Origin: JAMQKA01 sp043951865
GTDB taxonomy: Bacteria; Bacteroidota; Rhodothermia; Balneolales; Balneolaceae
Assembly: GCF_043951865.1 (NCBI RefSeq)
Contig: NZ_JBINJF010000019.1
Coordinates: 38,071 to 102,070 of the forward strand
Direction: 5' to 3'
Length of the DNA stretch: 64,000 nt
Position 1 is the stretch's first letter; every line of letters starts with the position of its first letter. Below, piece after piece: positions 19,174 through 29,694 of this stretch. The position numbers were made by a program, and so were the translations under genes. A model generated the notes under the pieces. It did no database searches and was not told the origin of the DNA. It saw only the letters and a list, made by a program, of their open reading frames with translations.

Positions 19174-19449
19174 TTTGGTATCCTCTTTGCTTTTAAGATT
19201 TTTGTTCTCCCCTGATCGATTTTCTTCAGACAGCTCCTGCCACGTGGTTGGCGTACTCAATCCTTTTTTTAAATTGCCTGTGGTAATTCATGGCTGCAGG
19301 GAGGCGATTCATCAGACACCTGCAGCAGGGAGATTTAACTTCTCCCGAATATTTCGTTTAAATCTATGTAATCCGGAACACATCTTCTGTAGTATAAAAA
19401 TTGTGCATGGATGTAAGTTTTTTCACTACAGCTGTTGGTGAGGAGTAGG

Positions 19450-19592
19450 GAATTATGAATGTAGATTGAAGAATACAGAATTTCGAAGGTGTGCCGAGAT
19501 GAAGAACGCTGATTTTTCCCCCTTGTGGCAGTTATGATTGAAAAGCGAGTAGTGAGGTTCGAAGGGGGGTGCAGGGGGAATGAGTAATGAAA
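19450..19592. repeat. Heptamer tract plus GC-rich foldback (composite repeat, copy A)
   Basis: 19450-19491 is six period-7 units (GAATTAT, GAATGTA, GATTGAA, GAATACA, GAATTTC, GAAGGTG). From about 19515 follows TTCCCCCTTGTGGC and, later, GTTCGAAGGGGGG, which can pair through CCCCCTT/AAGGGGG. The same two-part order recurs at 29505-29622. The whole 625-base gap 19174-19798 otherwise shows no gene and should carry the promoter of the cheB-like gene. Confidence 0.5.
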
Positions 19593-19798
19593 CATAAGGA
19601 ATTTCGAACGTATCGAAGGGGAAGGTCATATTAACGAGCTACAGCAACATTCCGAGACCGGAAAAGTTTCAGCTTGACGAAGGAGGGGATAAAAATATAA
19701 ATCAGTCTTTTCCGGTCTTCAATGGGGCGGGGATGGCAGTACGCTGCGCCCTTTCTTTTTTCACTTTATGCCCTGCCTCCATCGGCGGACCTGTCGGC

Positions 19799-22700
19799 TC
19801 AGGAATCCCGATCACCCGGAATAATTTTAAGCTTCACTTCGTGGTTCTTTCCATCCTTCCGCATTCGGAAGGAGAAAGAGTCTGACGGCGGCTCCCCCGG
19901 AGCGCCGTCCACGCTGCCGACAACGTTACCCTTTTCGAGGCCTTTTTTATTCAGGACATGAACCCGGTAACATGTTTCTCCATCCAGCTCTCTAATTCGA
20001 ACCGAATACTCCCTCCACCCGGATGAAATTCGGGGAACGATCCTCACCCTGTTGCCATCACGGATATCGATTCCAAGTATCGATTCCACCAGTACCCGGT
20101 ACATCCATCCCGCCGACCCGGTATACCAGGTCCAACCGCCCATCCCCGTAAGTGGCGGCTCGCCGTAGATATCCGCTGCAACCGCAAACGGTTCCACTTT
20201 ATAACGCCTGGCCAGCTCATTGGATGAGGCGTGCCGCACCGGCGTCAGCATCCGCAGCAGTTCCACCGCCCGCTCTCCCCGGCCCAGCTCCGCCATCGCC
20301 CTGATCAGCCAGAGCGCCCCGTGCGTATATTGGCCGCCATTTTCCCTCACTCCGGGGATATAGCCCTTGATATATCCCGGATCCCGGCTCGTCTTGTCGA
20401 ACGGCGGAGTCAGCAGCCGGATGATTCCCTCCTGTTGGGAGACCAGCAGCCGATCTGCCGCATCGATCGCCTGTTCAGCCTGCGTTCCGGGCGCTGCTCC
20501 AGATATCACCGACCACGCCTGAGCAATGGCATCGATCCTGCACTCCTCATTTTCAGAGGAGCCCAATGGCGTTCCGTCATCATAAAAAGCGCGCCGGTAC
20601 CACTCCCCGTCCCACCCGTTGGTGTTGAGGTTGGTCTTCAATTCTCGCCGGTAGGAACGGTACCGTTCCGTGCGATCGCGATCTTTCATCATCCTGGTGA
20701 CGGGTATAAAATCACCCAAAATTTTATAGAGAAAAAATCCCAGCCACACGCTCTCTCCCCTGCCCTCTTCACCAACGCGGTTCATCCCGTCGTTCCAGTC
20801 ACCGGTACCGATCAGGGGAAGCCCGTTTTTACCGGCTGTCAGCGACCGATCGACTGCACGGCAGCAGTGCTCATACAGACTGCCGGTGCTTCCCGACGAT
20901 TCCGGCACCAGGTAGGCTTCATCTTCACCCTCTTCGAGCCCCCGCGCTTTAAGAAACGGTACCTCCTCCTCAAGGATGGATCGATCACCGGTTCTTTGGA
21001 GATAGAGGGCTGTGATAAAGGGCAGCCACAGCAGGTCATCGGTGATACGGGACCGAATACCGCGGTCGGTGGGCGGGTGCCACCAGTGCAGCACATCCCC
21101 CTCGACAAACTGGTGGGCGGCATGCAGCAAAATCTGGTTGCGCGTCAACTCCGGATCCAGGTAGAGGGCCGCGCCGGAATCCTGCAGCTGATCCCGGAAT
21201 CCAAAGGCGCCGCCCGACTGATAGAAGCCGGAGCGCGCCCATATCCGGCAGGCGATATTCTGGTACTGCAGCCAGCCGTTGGCCAGCAGATTCAGCTCCG
21301 GCACCGGCGTTTGAACCTGGATTCGGTCCAGCTTCTGCTGCCAGTATCCGCGGATCTCCTGCAAACTCGACTCCAGCACCGCTTTATCCCGGTATTTGTT
21401 AATCAGCGCTTTGGCCTGCTCTTCCGATTCCGCCTCTCCCACCAGGTAGCAGATCTCGACAGTGCTGCCGGACTCCAGAAAGAAGGTGGATTGCAGGGCT
21501 GCGCAGGGGTCTCCGGCCATCCCCTCACTCTCCCGCAGGCGCTCCCGGTTCGTTACGGCCAGCGGTTTGCACAAGTCGCCGTTGCGCCCGATAAACGCCT
21601 CCCGGTCCGCGGTATAGCTGTCATCGGCACTCTGCCCGAGGTACTGGGCAGCAAACGCCACGCGCCCGGCAAACTCGTTGTTATAGTAATTTTGAGCAAA
21701 CACCGCCTGCAGCTCCCGGTCAATTCTGGTGAGTACATGTTTTGCCGACTGCTCCCGCTGTACCCCGAGCACCCAGTCCTGGTAGCGGAACAGCGAAAGG
21801 TGCCGCCTTGCCAGGTCTGAATTGTGCAGCCGCACCTTCACGATTTTTACCGGATCGTCCAGGGCAACCCACTTTGTTACCTGCTGGGAAAGGTTCATCA
21901 CCCGGCTGTCCGTCGCCGTATACCCGAACCCGTGGCGGACGGTGTACTGCCGGCTGCCCGGCACCGGTCCCGGGGTCGGGCTCCAGAATAGCCTGTGCTC
22001 CTCATCCCTGATATAGATCGCCTCCCCCGGCGGATCAGTGACTGCATCATTTGACCACGGGGTAAGGCGGTTTTCCCGGCTGTTTTGGCTCCAGGTATAG
22101 TCGGAGCCTCTCTCGGAGGTGATAAATCCAAATTCCGGGTTGGCGATGACGTTGATCCAGGGAGCCGGCGGGTACTGCAAGCGGCCAGTCTGCTCATCCG
22201 CGTTCAGTGTGATAACGTACGTTTTCCCATCCTCTGCAAACCCTCCGAACCCGTTATAAAACTGCAGCTCCTGTTCCAGAGGCTGCCCGGCACGTTCCTC
22301 TCCCTGGAGGTCTACCGGCCGGTAGTACTCCGCCCCCGATTTTTCGGCAACCGTATCGCTGGCCGAAAAATCAAGGTTTGCCAATTTCCCGGTCAATACC
22401 GCCCCGGCTACGCTCTCCAGCAGTATCCGGTCCTGGTCCGGCAGGTCATCGCCGCGGAGCAGGAAGACGCCTCCCCGTTCATGCTGCCACTGGTTTGCCG
22501 CGGACGACTGAATGTGCTGCTGTATCGCCTGCTGCAGCTCATCCACGTAGGAGGGCGGGTGGTCGTTGATAATAACCAGGTCTACCTTGAACTGCTTGAG
22601 ACGCCACAGGGAGTGTGCCTTCAGGAGCTGATCGATATACTTGAGATAATCGGTATCCGCGATGCTGTAGACGAGGATCGGCAGATCGCCCGAAATGCCA

Positions 22701-25700
22701 TAGGTCCAGAGCCCGGACTGGGTTTTGCGATTTTTGCGGAGGACCTGCTCCGGCGCTCTCAGACTCGGCTCGCCGTAGAGGAGTCCCCCGGCCAGCTTTT
22801 GAAAATAGTGGGCCCGCTGCCCGTCCAGCCCGATATGTTCGAGTTCCACACGGCCGTAAATGGAGGCCAGCTCAAACACCCGATCGGTGGCATAGGGGTT
22901 GTCGTAACGGTCGGCCATCGATACCGCTTCTTCGTGACTATCCACTTTGCCGAGCCCGAAGGTGACGCTTTTTTTCTCCCCGGGACCCAGTTCAATAACG
23001 CGCCGCATGCTCACGATGGGATCGGGCACGTTCCCGGTGGACCCACTCAGGCGGGCACCAGGGTCCATCACCTCCGGTTCAGCAAGATTTCGTCCCCGTC
23101 CCACAAATTTACCGCGGTCAGTCTCATACTGCAGCGGCTCCGGCAGGTTGTTGAGATCGTCGCTGGCCAGGGTGTGTACAAGCCAGGTCTCATTCTCCTC
23201 CTTACTCCGGGGCCGGCGCCTGGCAATGAGGGCGTGATGTTCAGGTACGTGGTCGGTCTGGACAAAAAGGTTCGAAAAGGCGGGATGTGCTTCATCCGCC
23301 TGCCGGGTGTTGAGCACGACCTCTGCATAGCTCGTCAGCTCCAGCCGGCGGGACCGGTCCGAATAGTTGGTCAACGTAATTTTACGGAGCTCAATATCGT
23401 CATCCGGCGAAACGCAGACCTCCATAAACGATTCGATCCACTCGTCAACGCGGGCCGTCTGGACCTTTCCCTCGTGGAACCAGCTGTCATACCGGTCGGC
23501 CTCGCGCCTTACGGGCTGGTGTCCCATCGACCAGAAGTTGTTTGTTTCCAGGTCCTTAATATAAAAGAAAAAGCCGCAGGGATCCTGTACCCTGTCTGCT
23601 CTCCACCGGGTCAGGGCGGTATCCTGGTACGTCGAATACCCCGTGCCGGCATGGGTGATAACCGTGCTGTGCCTGCCGTTGGAGAGGATATGCGTTCGGG
23701 GGGTGGTGTCGCCAAGCGCGTCCTGTCCGGCATGGTCCACCGCCGCCTCCAGCTTCTGTTCCTCTCCCGGCTCCAGTTCCACGTCGATCGGCCTGGGCTC
23801 CTTGATCGGCACTCCTTTGGGAATGCGCTCCTGCAGCAGCAGTTCACAGGACTGCACAAGCGGATCGCGGTGAAAAAGCTTCTGTATGGCGTTGCCGTCC
23901 AGGGCGTTGGTGATGGCCAGAATCCCCATGCCCTGGTGATGAGCCATATACATTTTGATCACCAGCTGCTCCTCTCCCTGCTCCAGGCGCGAGGGGGTGT
24001 AGTCAACCGCCTCATAGAACCCGTTCATCCCGTAGGCCCCCTTTTGGCGGAGTAGTTCAAGGTTATCCAGCGCCTCCCGCGGCCGCACCATCAGCGCCAG
24101 CATACTGGCGTAGGGAGCCACCACGTAGTCCTCTGCAAGTCCCCTGCGCAGGCCCAGTCCCGGGGCCCCGAATGCCCGGTATTGGTAATGCATCTCCAGG
24201 TTCAGCAGCCCGTAGGCACTTTCGGAGACGCCCCACGGGTAGCCACGGTCGCGGTTTTCGCCATACTCCCTCTGCCACCGCACCACATTATCATAGGTAA
24301 GGCTGAGAAGCGTGTCATCATACCGGCTCATAAAAAGGAGGGGCATCAGGTATTCAAACATCGTGCCTCCCCAGGAGAGAAGAATCTCGTTTCGGTCGAT
24401 ACTGGTCAGGCGGCGGCTCAACCGGAACCAGTGCTCGGGCGGCACCTCCCCCTTGGCGATGGCAATATAGGAGGCCAGCCGCGCCTCGCTGGAAAGAAGG
24501 TCGTAGGTCCCCTTGTCGTTGGCAGCACGATCTGCATTGTAACCGATACTGAACAACCCTCGTTTTTTGTTGTAGAGGATGCCAAAATCCATCTGCCGTA
24601 CCATAGCCTCGCACCAACCGGCCAACTCATTAGCCCTCTCAAGCCAGCGGTCAACAGGCTCCACGCCTGCCAGATCCCGTAAAAGGGGTCGTTCCCCGTC
24701 GTCAAACAGACCGGGGTTGCGCTCCCCTTCTTGCCACAGGGCCGCCCGTACTGCACGGACCTCCCGGAGCTGGCTTTCAATTTGGACCAGGGGCCGGCCA
24801 AACCAGTCACGGATCTCATCAAACTCGATATCCTTTACCCTGTCAGAAAGGCTGTCGAGGTTCATCCCATGCAGCTTTTGTGCGGGCCTGAGGAGCTCCA
24901 CCAGCTTCTTTTCCCAGGCCTCCGGGGTGCTGGGAACCGGTCTCTCCAGCGCTTGTTCAACCGTGCCGAGCAATCTCGTTATTTTCTGGTATGTATCGCT
25001 TTCCGCCTTGTTATGGCTGCAGCACTCCTCCGTGAGATCGGAGAGCGTGTCGATCGTGTCTTTCAGCCCCTGCCAGAACGTCTCATTCGGCCATCGCCTG
25101 TCGGGCAGATCCAGGAGCGCCTGTTTCAGTACCAGCAGCGAACCAGCCAGGTTCCCGGAATCCACCGTCGAGATATAGCGCGGGTTGAGCACCTCTCCCA
25201 GCCTGGTGCTGTACCAGTTGTAGAAATGACCGTTATAGGTATCCAGCATCTTCATCGATCCCAGCGTATTGCCGACCCGGTCCAGGAAAGAAGAGACGTT
25301 CAGGTATCCAAACCCTAGGGCCGAAACCGTTGCGGCCAGGCCCAGGCCCATATTTGTGGGAGACGTCCGCCCCACTGCTCCTATGTAGGGATCCTCCTGC
25401 ACGTTGTCAGGCGGCAGCCAGGAGTGTTCTGCGGTCATGTACCGCTCAAAAAAGTGCCAGGTCCGACGAAGATAGCCGCGCAACTGCTGCTCGTCAGCCG
25501 CACTCAGCTGCCGTTTTACCGGTTCAAAGTCGTGACTTATATACCATCCCAGCATAGGCGCCAGCAGCCACCCAACTCCAAAAGGGGCCGCCAGCAGCAG
25601 TATAGTCGGCTTAAAAAACCAGGCGGCGGCGATCACCAGCAGGGCCCACACCAGATTTGGCATCATGGTCAGGTAGTAGCCCCGCAGTCCGCTGCCGGCC

Positions 25701-28474
25701 TGCTGTTCGGCATGCGAAGCGGAGGTCCACTCCAGCAGGTTTTTGTGGGAGACCGCCATTCTCCACAGGGTCCGCAGCACGGCATCCAGCGACAGGTAGG
25801 CCTGGTGCGGCATAAACAGCAGTGTAGTGACCGCCTGCACCGTATTTATTTTCAGGTCATCCCGAATCTTCTCAAGGTACAGTTTCCAGGCCACCCGCGG
25901 GGGACGGTTGAAGATTTCAGTGGAAAAGCTGGAGTAGATCGGAAACGCCATGATCCCGAGTACGGCCGCCGTCCACGCCAGGGCCGCTCCCGGCAGGATA
26001 GTCCACCCGAGCAGCAGAAACAGGAGCAGCGCCGCCGGGTTGAGAGAGCGGCGCAGGTTGTCAAAAATCTTCCACTTTGATACGACGTTGATCGGATTGT
26101 GGTCTTTGCCGCTCTCGCCGGAAGAGGGGACCTTCCGAAACAGCCACTGCAAAATCTGCCAGTCGCCCCTTATCCAGCGGTGGTTCCGCTTCGAATAACT
26201 CAGGTAGGTCGTCGGGTAGTCGTCAAAAAACTCGATGTCGCTCAACAGTGCCGCCCGCAGGTAGGTGCTCTCCAGCAGGTCGTGCGACAGCACTTTATTA
26301 TCGGGAAACCGGCCGCCGAGCACCTCGTCAAACACCTCCACGTCATACAGCCCCTTGCCGGTAAAAACTCCTTCCCCAAAAAGGTCTTGGTACACATCGG
26401 AGACGGCGGTGGTATAGGGATCAAGCCCGACGTTGCCGGAATAGATCTTTGCGAACCAGGTCTTGTTGGCCGACTTCGGGGGGATCGATATCCGCGGCTG
26501 GAAGATTCCATATCCCTTGACGACCCGTTCCCCCGACTCGTCCAGCCGGGCGTGGTTGAGCGGATGAGCCGCCGTGCGAATCATATCGACGGCACTGCCG
26601 GGCGGCAGCTTCGTGTCGGCATCCAGGGTGATGACATACCTCACAGGCGTCCCGGCAATCGACTCTTCAAACGTTTCCCCGATATGGGTATAGGTCGACT
26701 CCGCCCCGGGATTCAGCAGCAGTCGGTTAAACTCCTCCAGCTTTCCCCGCTTCCGCTCCCAGCCCATCCACGCATCCTCCTTTTCATTCCAGCACCGGCG
26801 GCGGTGCAGCAGGAAAAAACGGTCGCCGTACCGGCTGCCGGTGTGGCGTTCGTTAAGCTCACGGACCTCCCGGCGTGCCGCCTCCAAAATTGCGTCATCA
26901 CCCGGCATCTTCTCCTGGGGAGCATCGGTAAAATCAGAAAGGATGGCGTACTGCAGTCCCTTGTTGGGATTGGCCAGCGCCCGAATTTCGAGCAATTCAA
27001 ACTGCTCGCACACATCCTCGGGGGAGCTGAAGAGGGTCGGGACCACCACGATGGTCCGGTACTCGTCCGGCACGGTACCCTTGATATCCAGTTTGGGCAG
27101 GATGCGCGGCGGCAGCAGCAGCGTGAGAATCCGGTGGGTTGAGACGATCGACATATCCAGGGCGGGCAGTAGAGCCGCGGCAAGCGTAAGCAGCAGCAGC
27201 CAGAGCGGGGCCTGCAGGAAGCCGGTCACCCAGGTGGCGATTCCAAGCAGCACCAAAAAATGACCACCGATCATCATAAAATAGGCTGAGGCGTGCCGCC
27301 TCGCCCAGTCCCGCGCCCACTCATCGAACGGGGCCCGGTAGCCGATGCGCCGGGCGAGCTCACCGTACCCCTCATCCATCAGGTAGTAGCCGATATGGTT
27401 TTCTACCGGGTCTTCCTCCTCTTGCCCGTTCTCCTGATTTCGTTCTTCGGCCATCTCCAGCACCTTCTCCGCCACCTGCTGTTCCGAGAGTGAAGTGTGG
27501 GTGCTCAGCTTTTCGATCTTCTTGCGGTAGGTGTCGCGCGTCTGAAAATCCATCTGCCCGTAAAAGCCGGAGGGATCCAGCCGCAGGATGCGCTCCACGA
27601 CGGCGTTCTCCTCCACAAAGTCAGACCAGTCGGCCTCGGCAACCTCCCGCAACGAGCTTATCGCATTCTGGATGCTGAGGTGCATGCGCGAGGTCTCCTG
27701 CGCCTCGGTGCGGAGCTCCTCTTCAAGAGTGGTATTCCACCTGCCAAGCTTATAGTCGAACCAGCCCCGTTCCATGTCGGTAAGCATGCCGCTGTTTTGC
27801 AGCCGGCGGGCCAGGGCGATCAACAGGGGCTTGCCATCCCTGCCGTCCACAAAGAGGGAGGCCAGCTTCCGCAGCAGGTAGCCGGGTTCCTCGGTCTCCT
27901 CCCCGCGAATCGCCTCTATTTCCTGGTCGGCCCGATTCTTTATCGCCCTCATTCGGAGCAGCTCTTCGGCCCGGTCGGAGAGGCGCAAAATGAGCGCCAG
28001 CCGTATCATGATCGGAACCGCCCACAGCTCTCCCAGCTTCAGGGTTTCCACCCTCTGAAATGCCTGGACCACGGTCTTCGCATTTTCCTGGTCTATCGTA
28101 TTGTCACTGAGGACCGCCAGCTTGAATACCGGCTCATAGATCCTGGCAAATCCAGCGTACTCCCCGCTCTGCAGACGCGGCAATTTCTTGTAGTAGGAGA
28201 CCGGCAGATCTTCCTTTAACTGGACAATCTGTTCCTGGATGATATAAAAATTATCAATCAGCCATTCCCCGGCTACCGACAGATCACGATTTTTGCGGGC
28301 GGCCCGCGCCAGCGCCCGGTAGGTTTTGGTAAGCGTCTCCCTGGATGATTTGAGCAGGGGAGCGATCGGCTGGAGCGGTCGTGCCTTGAGCGTTACGCGC
28401 TGTCCCCGGGCGATATTTTCAATTTCGTGCTCCAGGTGCAGCTTATTGTAATGCACCTGTGTTTCTTCGGGCAT
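19799..28474 (-). CDS. ndvB: Cyclic beta-1,2-glucan synthase (NdvB/Cgs type)
   Basis: 2891 residues, close to the roughly 2860 residues of Brucella Cgs. Order: N-terminal cytosolic region, membrane helices about 405-450, family-2-like (GT84) glycosyltransferase domain with DADTKLPP near residue 620 and HRWIRGDWQ near 766, more helices about 825-860 and 938-978, a glycoamylase-like domain about 1425-1525 (KMYMAHHQGMG), then two GH94-type beta-sandwich regions and a catalytic domain with GDWNDGMN near residue 2563. The transferase makes a beta-1,2-glucan and the GH94 part controls chain length in characterised homologues. The product is a periplasmic glucan linked to osmoadaptation. No glucan exporter lies next to it. 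Downstream DUF5335 and GlsB-like neighbours also suggest a stress locus. Confidence 0.93.
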   Translation of the reverse strand: MPEETQVHYNKLHLEHEIENIARGQRVTLKARPLQPIAPLLKSSRETLTKTYRALARAARKNRDLSVAGEWLIDNFYIIQEQIVQLKEDLPVSYYKKLPRLQSGEYAGFARIYEPVFKLAVLSDNTIDQENAKTVVQAFQRVETLKLGELWAVPIMIRLALILRLSDRAEELLRMRAIKNRADQEIEAIRGEETEEPGYLLRKLASLFVDGRDGKPLLIALARRLQNSGMLTDMERGWFDYKLGRWNTTLEEELRTEAQETSRMHLSIQNAISSLREVAEADWSDFVEENAVVERILRLDPSGFYGQMDFQTRDTYRKKIEKLSTHTSLSEQQVAEKVLEMAEERNQENGQEEEDPVENHIGYYLMDEGYGELARRIGYRAPFDEWARDWARRHASAYFMMIGGHFLVLLGIATWVTGFLQAPLWLLLLTLAAALLPALDMSIVSTHRILTLLLPPRILPKLDIKGTVPDEYRTIVVVPTLFSSPEDVCEQFELLEIRALANPNKGLQYAILSDFTDAPQEKMPGDDAILEAARREVRELNERHTGSRYGDRFFLLHRRRCWNEKEDAWMGWERKRGKLEEFNRLLLNPGAESTYTHIGETFEESIAGTPVRYVITLDADTKLPPGSAVDMIRTAAHPLNHARLDESGERVVKGYGIFQPRISIPPKSANKTWFAKIYSGNVGLDPYTTAVSDVYQDLFGEGVFTGKGLYDVEVFDEVLGGRFPDNKVLSHDLLESTYLRAALLSDIEFFDDYPTTYLSYSKRNHRWIRGDWQILQWLFRKVPSSGESGKDHNPINVVSKWKIFDNLRRSLNPAALLLFLLLGWTILPGAALAWTAAVLGIMAFPIYSSFSTEIFNRPPRVAWKLYLEKIRDDLKINTVQAVTTLLFMPHQAYLSLDAVLRTLWRMAVSHKNLLEWTSASHAEQQAGSGLRGYYLTMMPNLVWALLVIAAAWFFKPTILLLAAPFGVGWLLAPMLGWYISHDFEPVKRQLSAADEQQLRGYLRRTWHFFERYMTAEHSWLPPDNVQEDPYIGAVGRTSPTNMGLGLAATVSALGFGYLNVSSFLDRVGNTLGSMKMLDTYNGHFYNWYSTRLGEVLNPRYISTVDSGNLAGSLLVLKQALLDLPDRRWPNETFWQGLKDTIDTLSDLTEECCSHNKAESDTYQKITRLLGTVEQALERPVPSTPEAWEKKLVELLRPAQKLHGMNLDSLSDRVKDIEFDEIRDWFGRPLVQIESQLREVRAVRAALWQEGERNPGLFDDGERPLLRDLAGVEPVDRWLERANELAGWCEAMVRQMDFGILYNKKRGLFSIGYNADRAANDKGTYDLLSSEARLASYIAIAKGEVPPEHWFRLSRRLTSIDRNEILLSWGGTMFEYLMPLLFMSRYDDTLLSLTYDNVVRWQREYGENRDRGYPWGVSESAYGLLNLEMHYQYRAFGAPGLGLRRGLAEDYVVAPYASMLALMVRPREALDNLELLRQKGAYGMNGFYEAVDYTPSRLEQGEEQLVIKMYMAHHQGMGILAITNALDGNAIQKLFHRDPLVQSCELLLQERIPKGVPIKEPRPIDVELEPGEEQKLEAAVDHAGQDALGDTTPRTHILSNGRHSTVITHAGTGYSTYQDTALTRWRADRVQDPCGFFFYIKDLETNNFWSMGHQPVRREADRYDSWFHEGKVQTARVDEWIESFMEVCVSPDDDIELRKITLTNYSDRSRRLELTSYAEVVLNTRQADEAHPAFSNLFVQTDHVPEHHALIARRRPRSKEENETWLVHTLASDDLNNLPEPLQYETDRGKFVGRGRNLAEPEVMDPGARLSGSTGNVPDPIVSMRRVIELGPGEKKSVTFGLGKVDSHEEAVSMADRYDNPYATDRVFELASIYGRVELEHIGLDGQRAHYFQKLAGGLLYGEPSLRAPEQVLRKNRKTQSGLWTYGISGDLPILVYSIADTDYLKYIDQLLKAHSLWRLKQFKVDLVIINDHPPSYVDELQQAIQQHIQSSAANQWQHERGGVFLLRGDDLPDQDRILLESVAGAVLTGKLANLDFSASDTVAEKSGAEYYRPVDLQGEERAGQPLEQELQFYNGFGGFAEDGKTYVITLNADEQTGRLQYPPAPWINVIANPEFGFITSERGSDYTWSQNSRENRLTPWSNDAVTDPPGEAIYIRDEEHRLFWSPTPGPVPGSRQYTVRHGFGYTATDSRVMNLSQQVTKWVALDDPVKIVKVRLHNSDLARRHLSLFRYQDWVLGVQREQSAKHVLTRIDRELQAVFAQNYYNNEFAGRVAFAAQYLGQSADDSYTADREAFIGRNGDLCKPLAVTNRERLRESEGMAGDPCAALQSTFFLESGSTVEICYLVGEAESEEQAKALINKYRDKAVLESSLQEIRGYWQQKLDRIQVQTPVPELNLLANGWLQYQNIACRIWARSGFYQSGGAFGFRDQLQDSGAALYLDPELTRNQILLHAAHQFVEGDVLHWWHPPTDRGIRSRITDDLLWLPFITALYLQRTGDRSILEEEVPFLKARGLEEGEDEAYLVPESSGSTGSLYEHCCRAVDRSLTAGKNGLPLIGTGDWNDGMNRVGEEGRGESVWLGFFLYKILGDFIPVTRMMKDRDRTERYRSYRRELKTNLNTNGWDGEWYRRAFYDDGTPLGSSENEECRIDAIAQAWSVISGAAPGTQAEQAIDAADRLLVSQQEGIIRLLTPPFDKTSRDPGYIKGYIPGVRENGGQYTHGALWLIRAMAELGRGERAVELLRMLTPVRHASSNELARRYKVEPFAVAADIYGEPPLTGMGGWTWYTGSAGWMYRVLVESILGIDIRDGNRVRIVPRISSGWREYSVRIRELDGETCYRVHVLNKKGLEKGNVVGSVDGAPGEPPSDSFSFRMRKDGKNHEVKLKIIPGDRDS

Positions 28475-28563
28475 AGCTTGTCTCTTTCGTTTGCTTTAAT
28501 CGCATTTGCGTTCTCGTTGCGCTTCTCCTGTTTCCCGTCTGTTATTCGATGCGCCGGCCGGAG

Positions 28564-28890
28564 CTACCGTATCTCAATGATATCTTTCGTTCCGTCGGCC
28601 TCGATAACTTCTATGGAAGTTACCCATCCGTCTTCTTCCTGGTCTACGTAGATCTCTTTGGGATGCAGGATCATCCGGTTCAGCCGCTCTACATTGATAT
28701 CCAGAATATCATCCTTGGGATCGTAGCTGATCCCCTTTAGCGGCGACCAGCGGGTCTCCTGCTGCACCCCGATATCATTGGACATGACCCGAATTTCAGC
28801 ATATTCAGGTTGCTTGTCTTTGAGGAATTTTTTGGAAAAGGTATCGAAGTAGACCATCCATTCTTTTTTGTCGATTTTTTTTACTGCCAT
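28564..28890 (-). CDS. DUF5335-like small protein
   Basis: 108 residues, soluble and acidic at the C-terminus. The layout matches the DUF5335 family: an N-terminal basic WMVYFDTFSK helix, a central PLKGISYDPKDDILDINVE strand region and a C-terminal IEVIEADGTKDIIEIR end. Function unknown. GGAGAT precedes the ATG. It lies 89 bases upstream of the glucan synthase on the same strand and downstream of a GlsB-like protein, so the three may be cotranscribed. Confidence 0.75.
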   Translation of the reverse strand: MAVKKIDKKEWMVYFDTFSKKFLKDKQPEYAEIRVMSNDIGVQQETRWSPLKGISYDPKDDILDINVERLNRMILHPKEIYVDQEEDGWVTSIEVIEADGTKDIIEIR

Positions 28891-28966
28891 CGTTGATCTC
28901 CGTTTTCTTTAAAGAGGGCTTTAGGTGAATTGATCCTTGGATTAACCATAAACCGGTACACGGGGA

Positions 28967-29263
28967 CTACCTTTTGATCCTGATACCCAGGTCTACGTGA
29001 CCGTGCAGGTCTTCCTGGTGGTGCTGGTGAAACGCGTTGGCGATGAAAAGCACGCACAGGCTGCCCACAAAGGAAAACAGCAGCCCGTCCCCGAATCCCA
29101 GTCCGATGGCGATGGATCCGACTGCCACTGCCCCCACGGTTCCCCATGTCAGGTTCGCGACGAGGCTACGCCCTTCTCGCTTTATGAAGTATGCGAAAAT
29201 GTATCCGACTGTCAGTCCCATGGCTATGAACCAAAATATTGCTGTTGCACTGAGTGTCACCAT
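28967..29263 (-). CDS. GlsB/YeaQ/YmgE-like stress membrane protein
   Basis: 98 residues with three hydrophobic helices (about 5-25, 35-58, 62-80) and the glycine-rich pattern AVAVGSIAIGLGFGDG found in transglycosylase-associated (GlsB/YeaQ) proteins. The C-terminus is histidine-rich (FHQHHQEDLHGH). Family members are envelope-stress proteins of unknown mechanism. AGGAGG sits at ideal spacing before the ATG, the best ribosome site in this region. Confidence 0.75.
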   Translation of the reverse strand: MVTLSATAIFWFIAMGLTVGYIFAYFIKREGRSLVANLTWGTVGAVAVGSIAIGLGFGDGLLFSFVGSLCVLFIANAFHQHHQEDLHGHVDLGIRIKR

Positions 29264-29504
29264 AACTGCCTCCTGCTGCCGGGTTGAGGTTTATTTCATT
29301 ACAAATGCCTGGCTTTTACGTCTCCTGCCTATTCCTTGTATGCTTAACGTAATGATAGCTATTCTTGTATAAACTGAAGTAGGGGATTTACCTATTTCTG
29401 CTGCCGGGGATTTGGAATAGTCTCCTGTTTCATGTTGGGATTTCTTTACGCCCGGTTCTGGGAACTCGAGTCCTTAAATTTCAAATTTCTATAGGGCAGA
29501 AAGT

Positions 29505-29622
29505 GAATTATAAATTTAGAATAAGGAGCAAGAGGACGGGGGGAAGTGCGGACCGTCCCCCTTTGTGGCGTTGTTTATTTGAAGAGCTTGAAGTGAAGTT
29601 TGGAGGAGATCCAGGGAAATGA
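29505..29622. repeat. Heptamer tract plus GC-rich segment (composite repeat, copy B)
   Basis: Units GAATTAT, AAATTTA, GAATAAG, GAGCAAG, AGGACGG run at 7-base period from 29505; at 29556 follows TCCCCCTTTGTGGCGTTG, then GAAGTTTGGAGG. It aligns with 19450-19592 in order and partly in sequence. The remaining part of the gap 29264-29694 holds nothing recognisable. Confidence 0.45.
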
Positions 29623-29694
29623 TTTTTTTCAGTCCTGAAACTACAAACCTGAGGCGAATTACCTCACCAAGATTTTTTTAGTCATTGTGCGGGC

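Noticed and set aside
22085..24055. 656-codon and (20231-21820) 529-codon open frames opposite the glucan synthase
   Set aside because: Antisense shadows of the GH94 region; no ribosome site or recognisable domain.
28905..28925. AAAGAGGGCTTTAGG as a further foldback-element end
   Set aside because: No partner end was found nearby and the match stops after about 11 bases.
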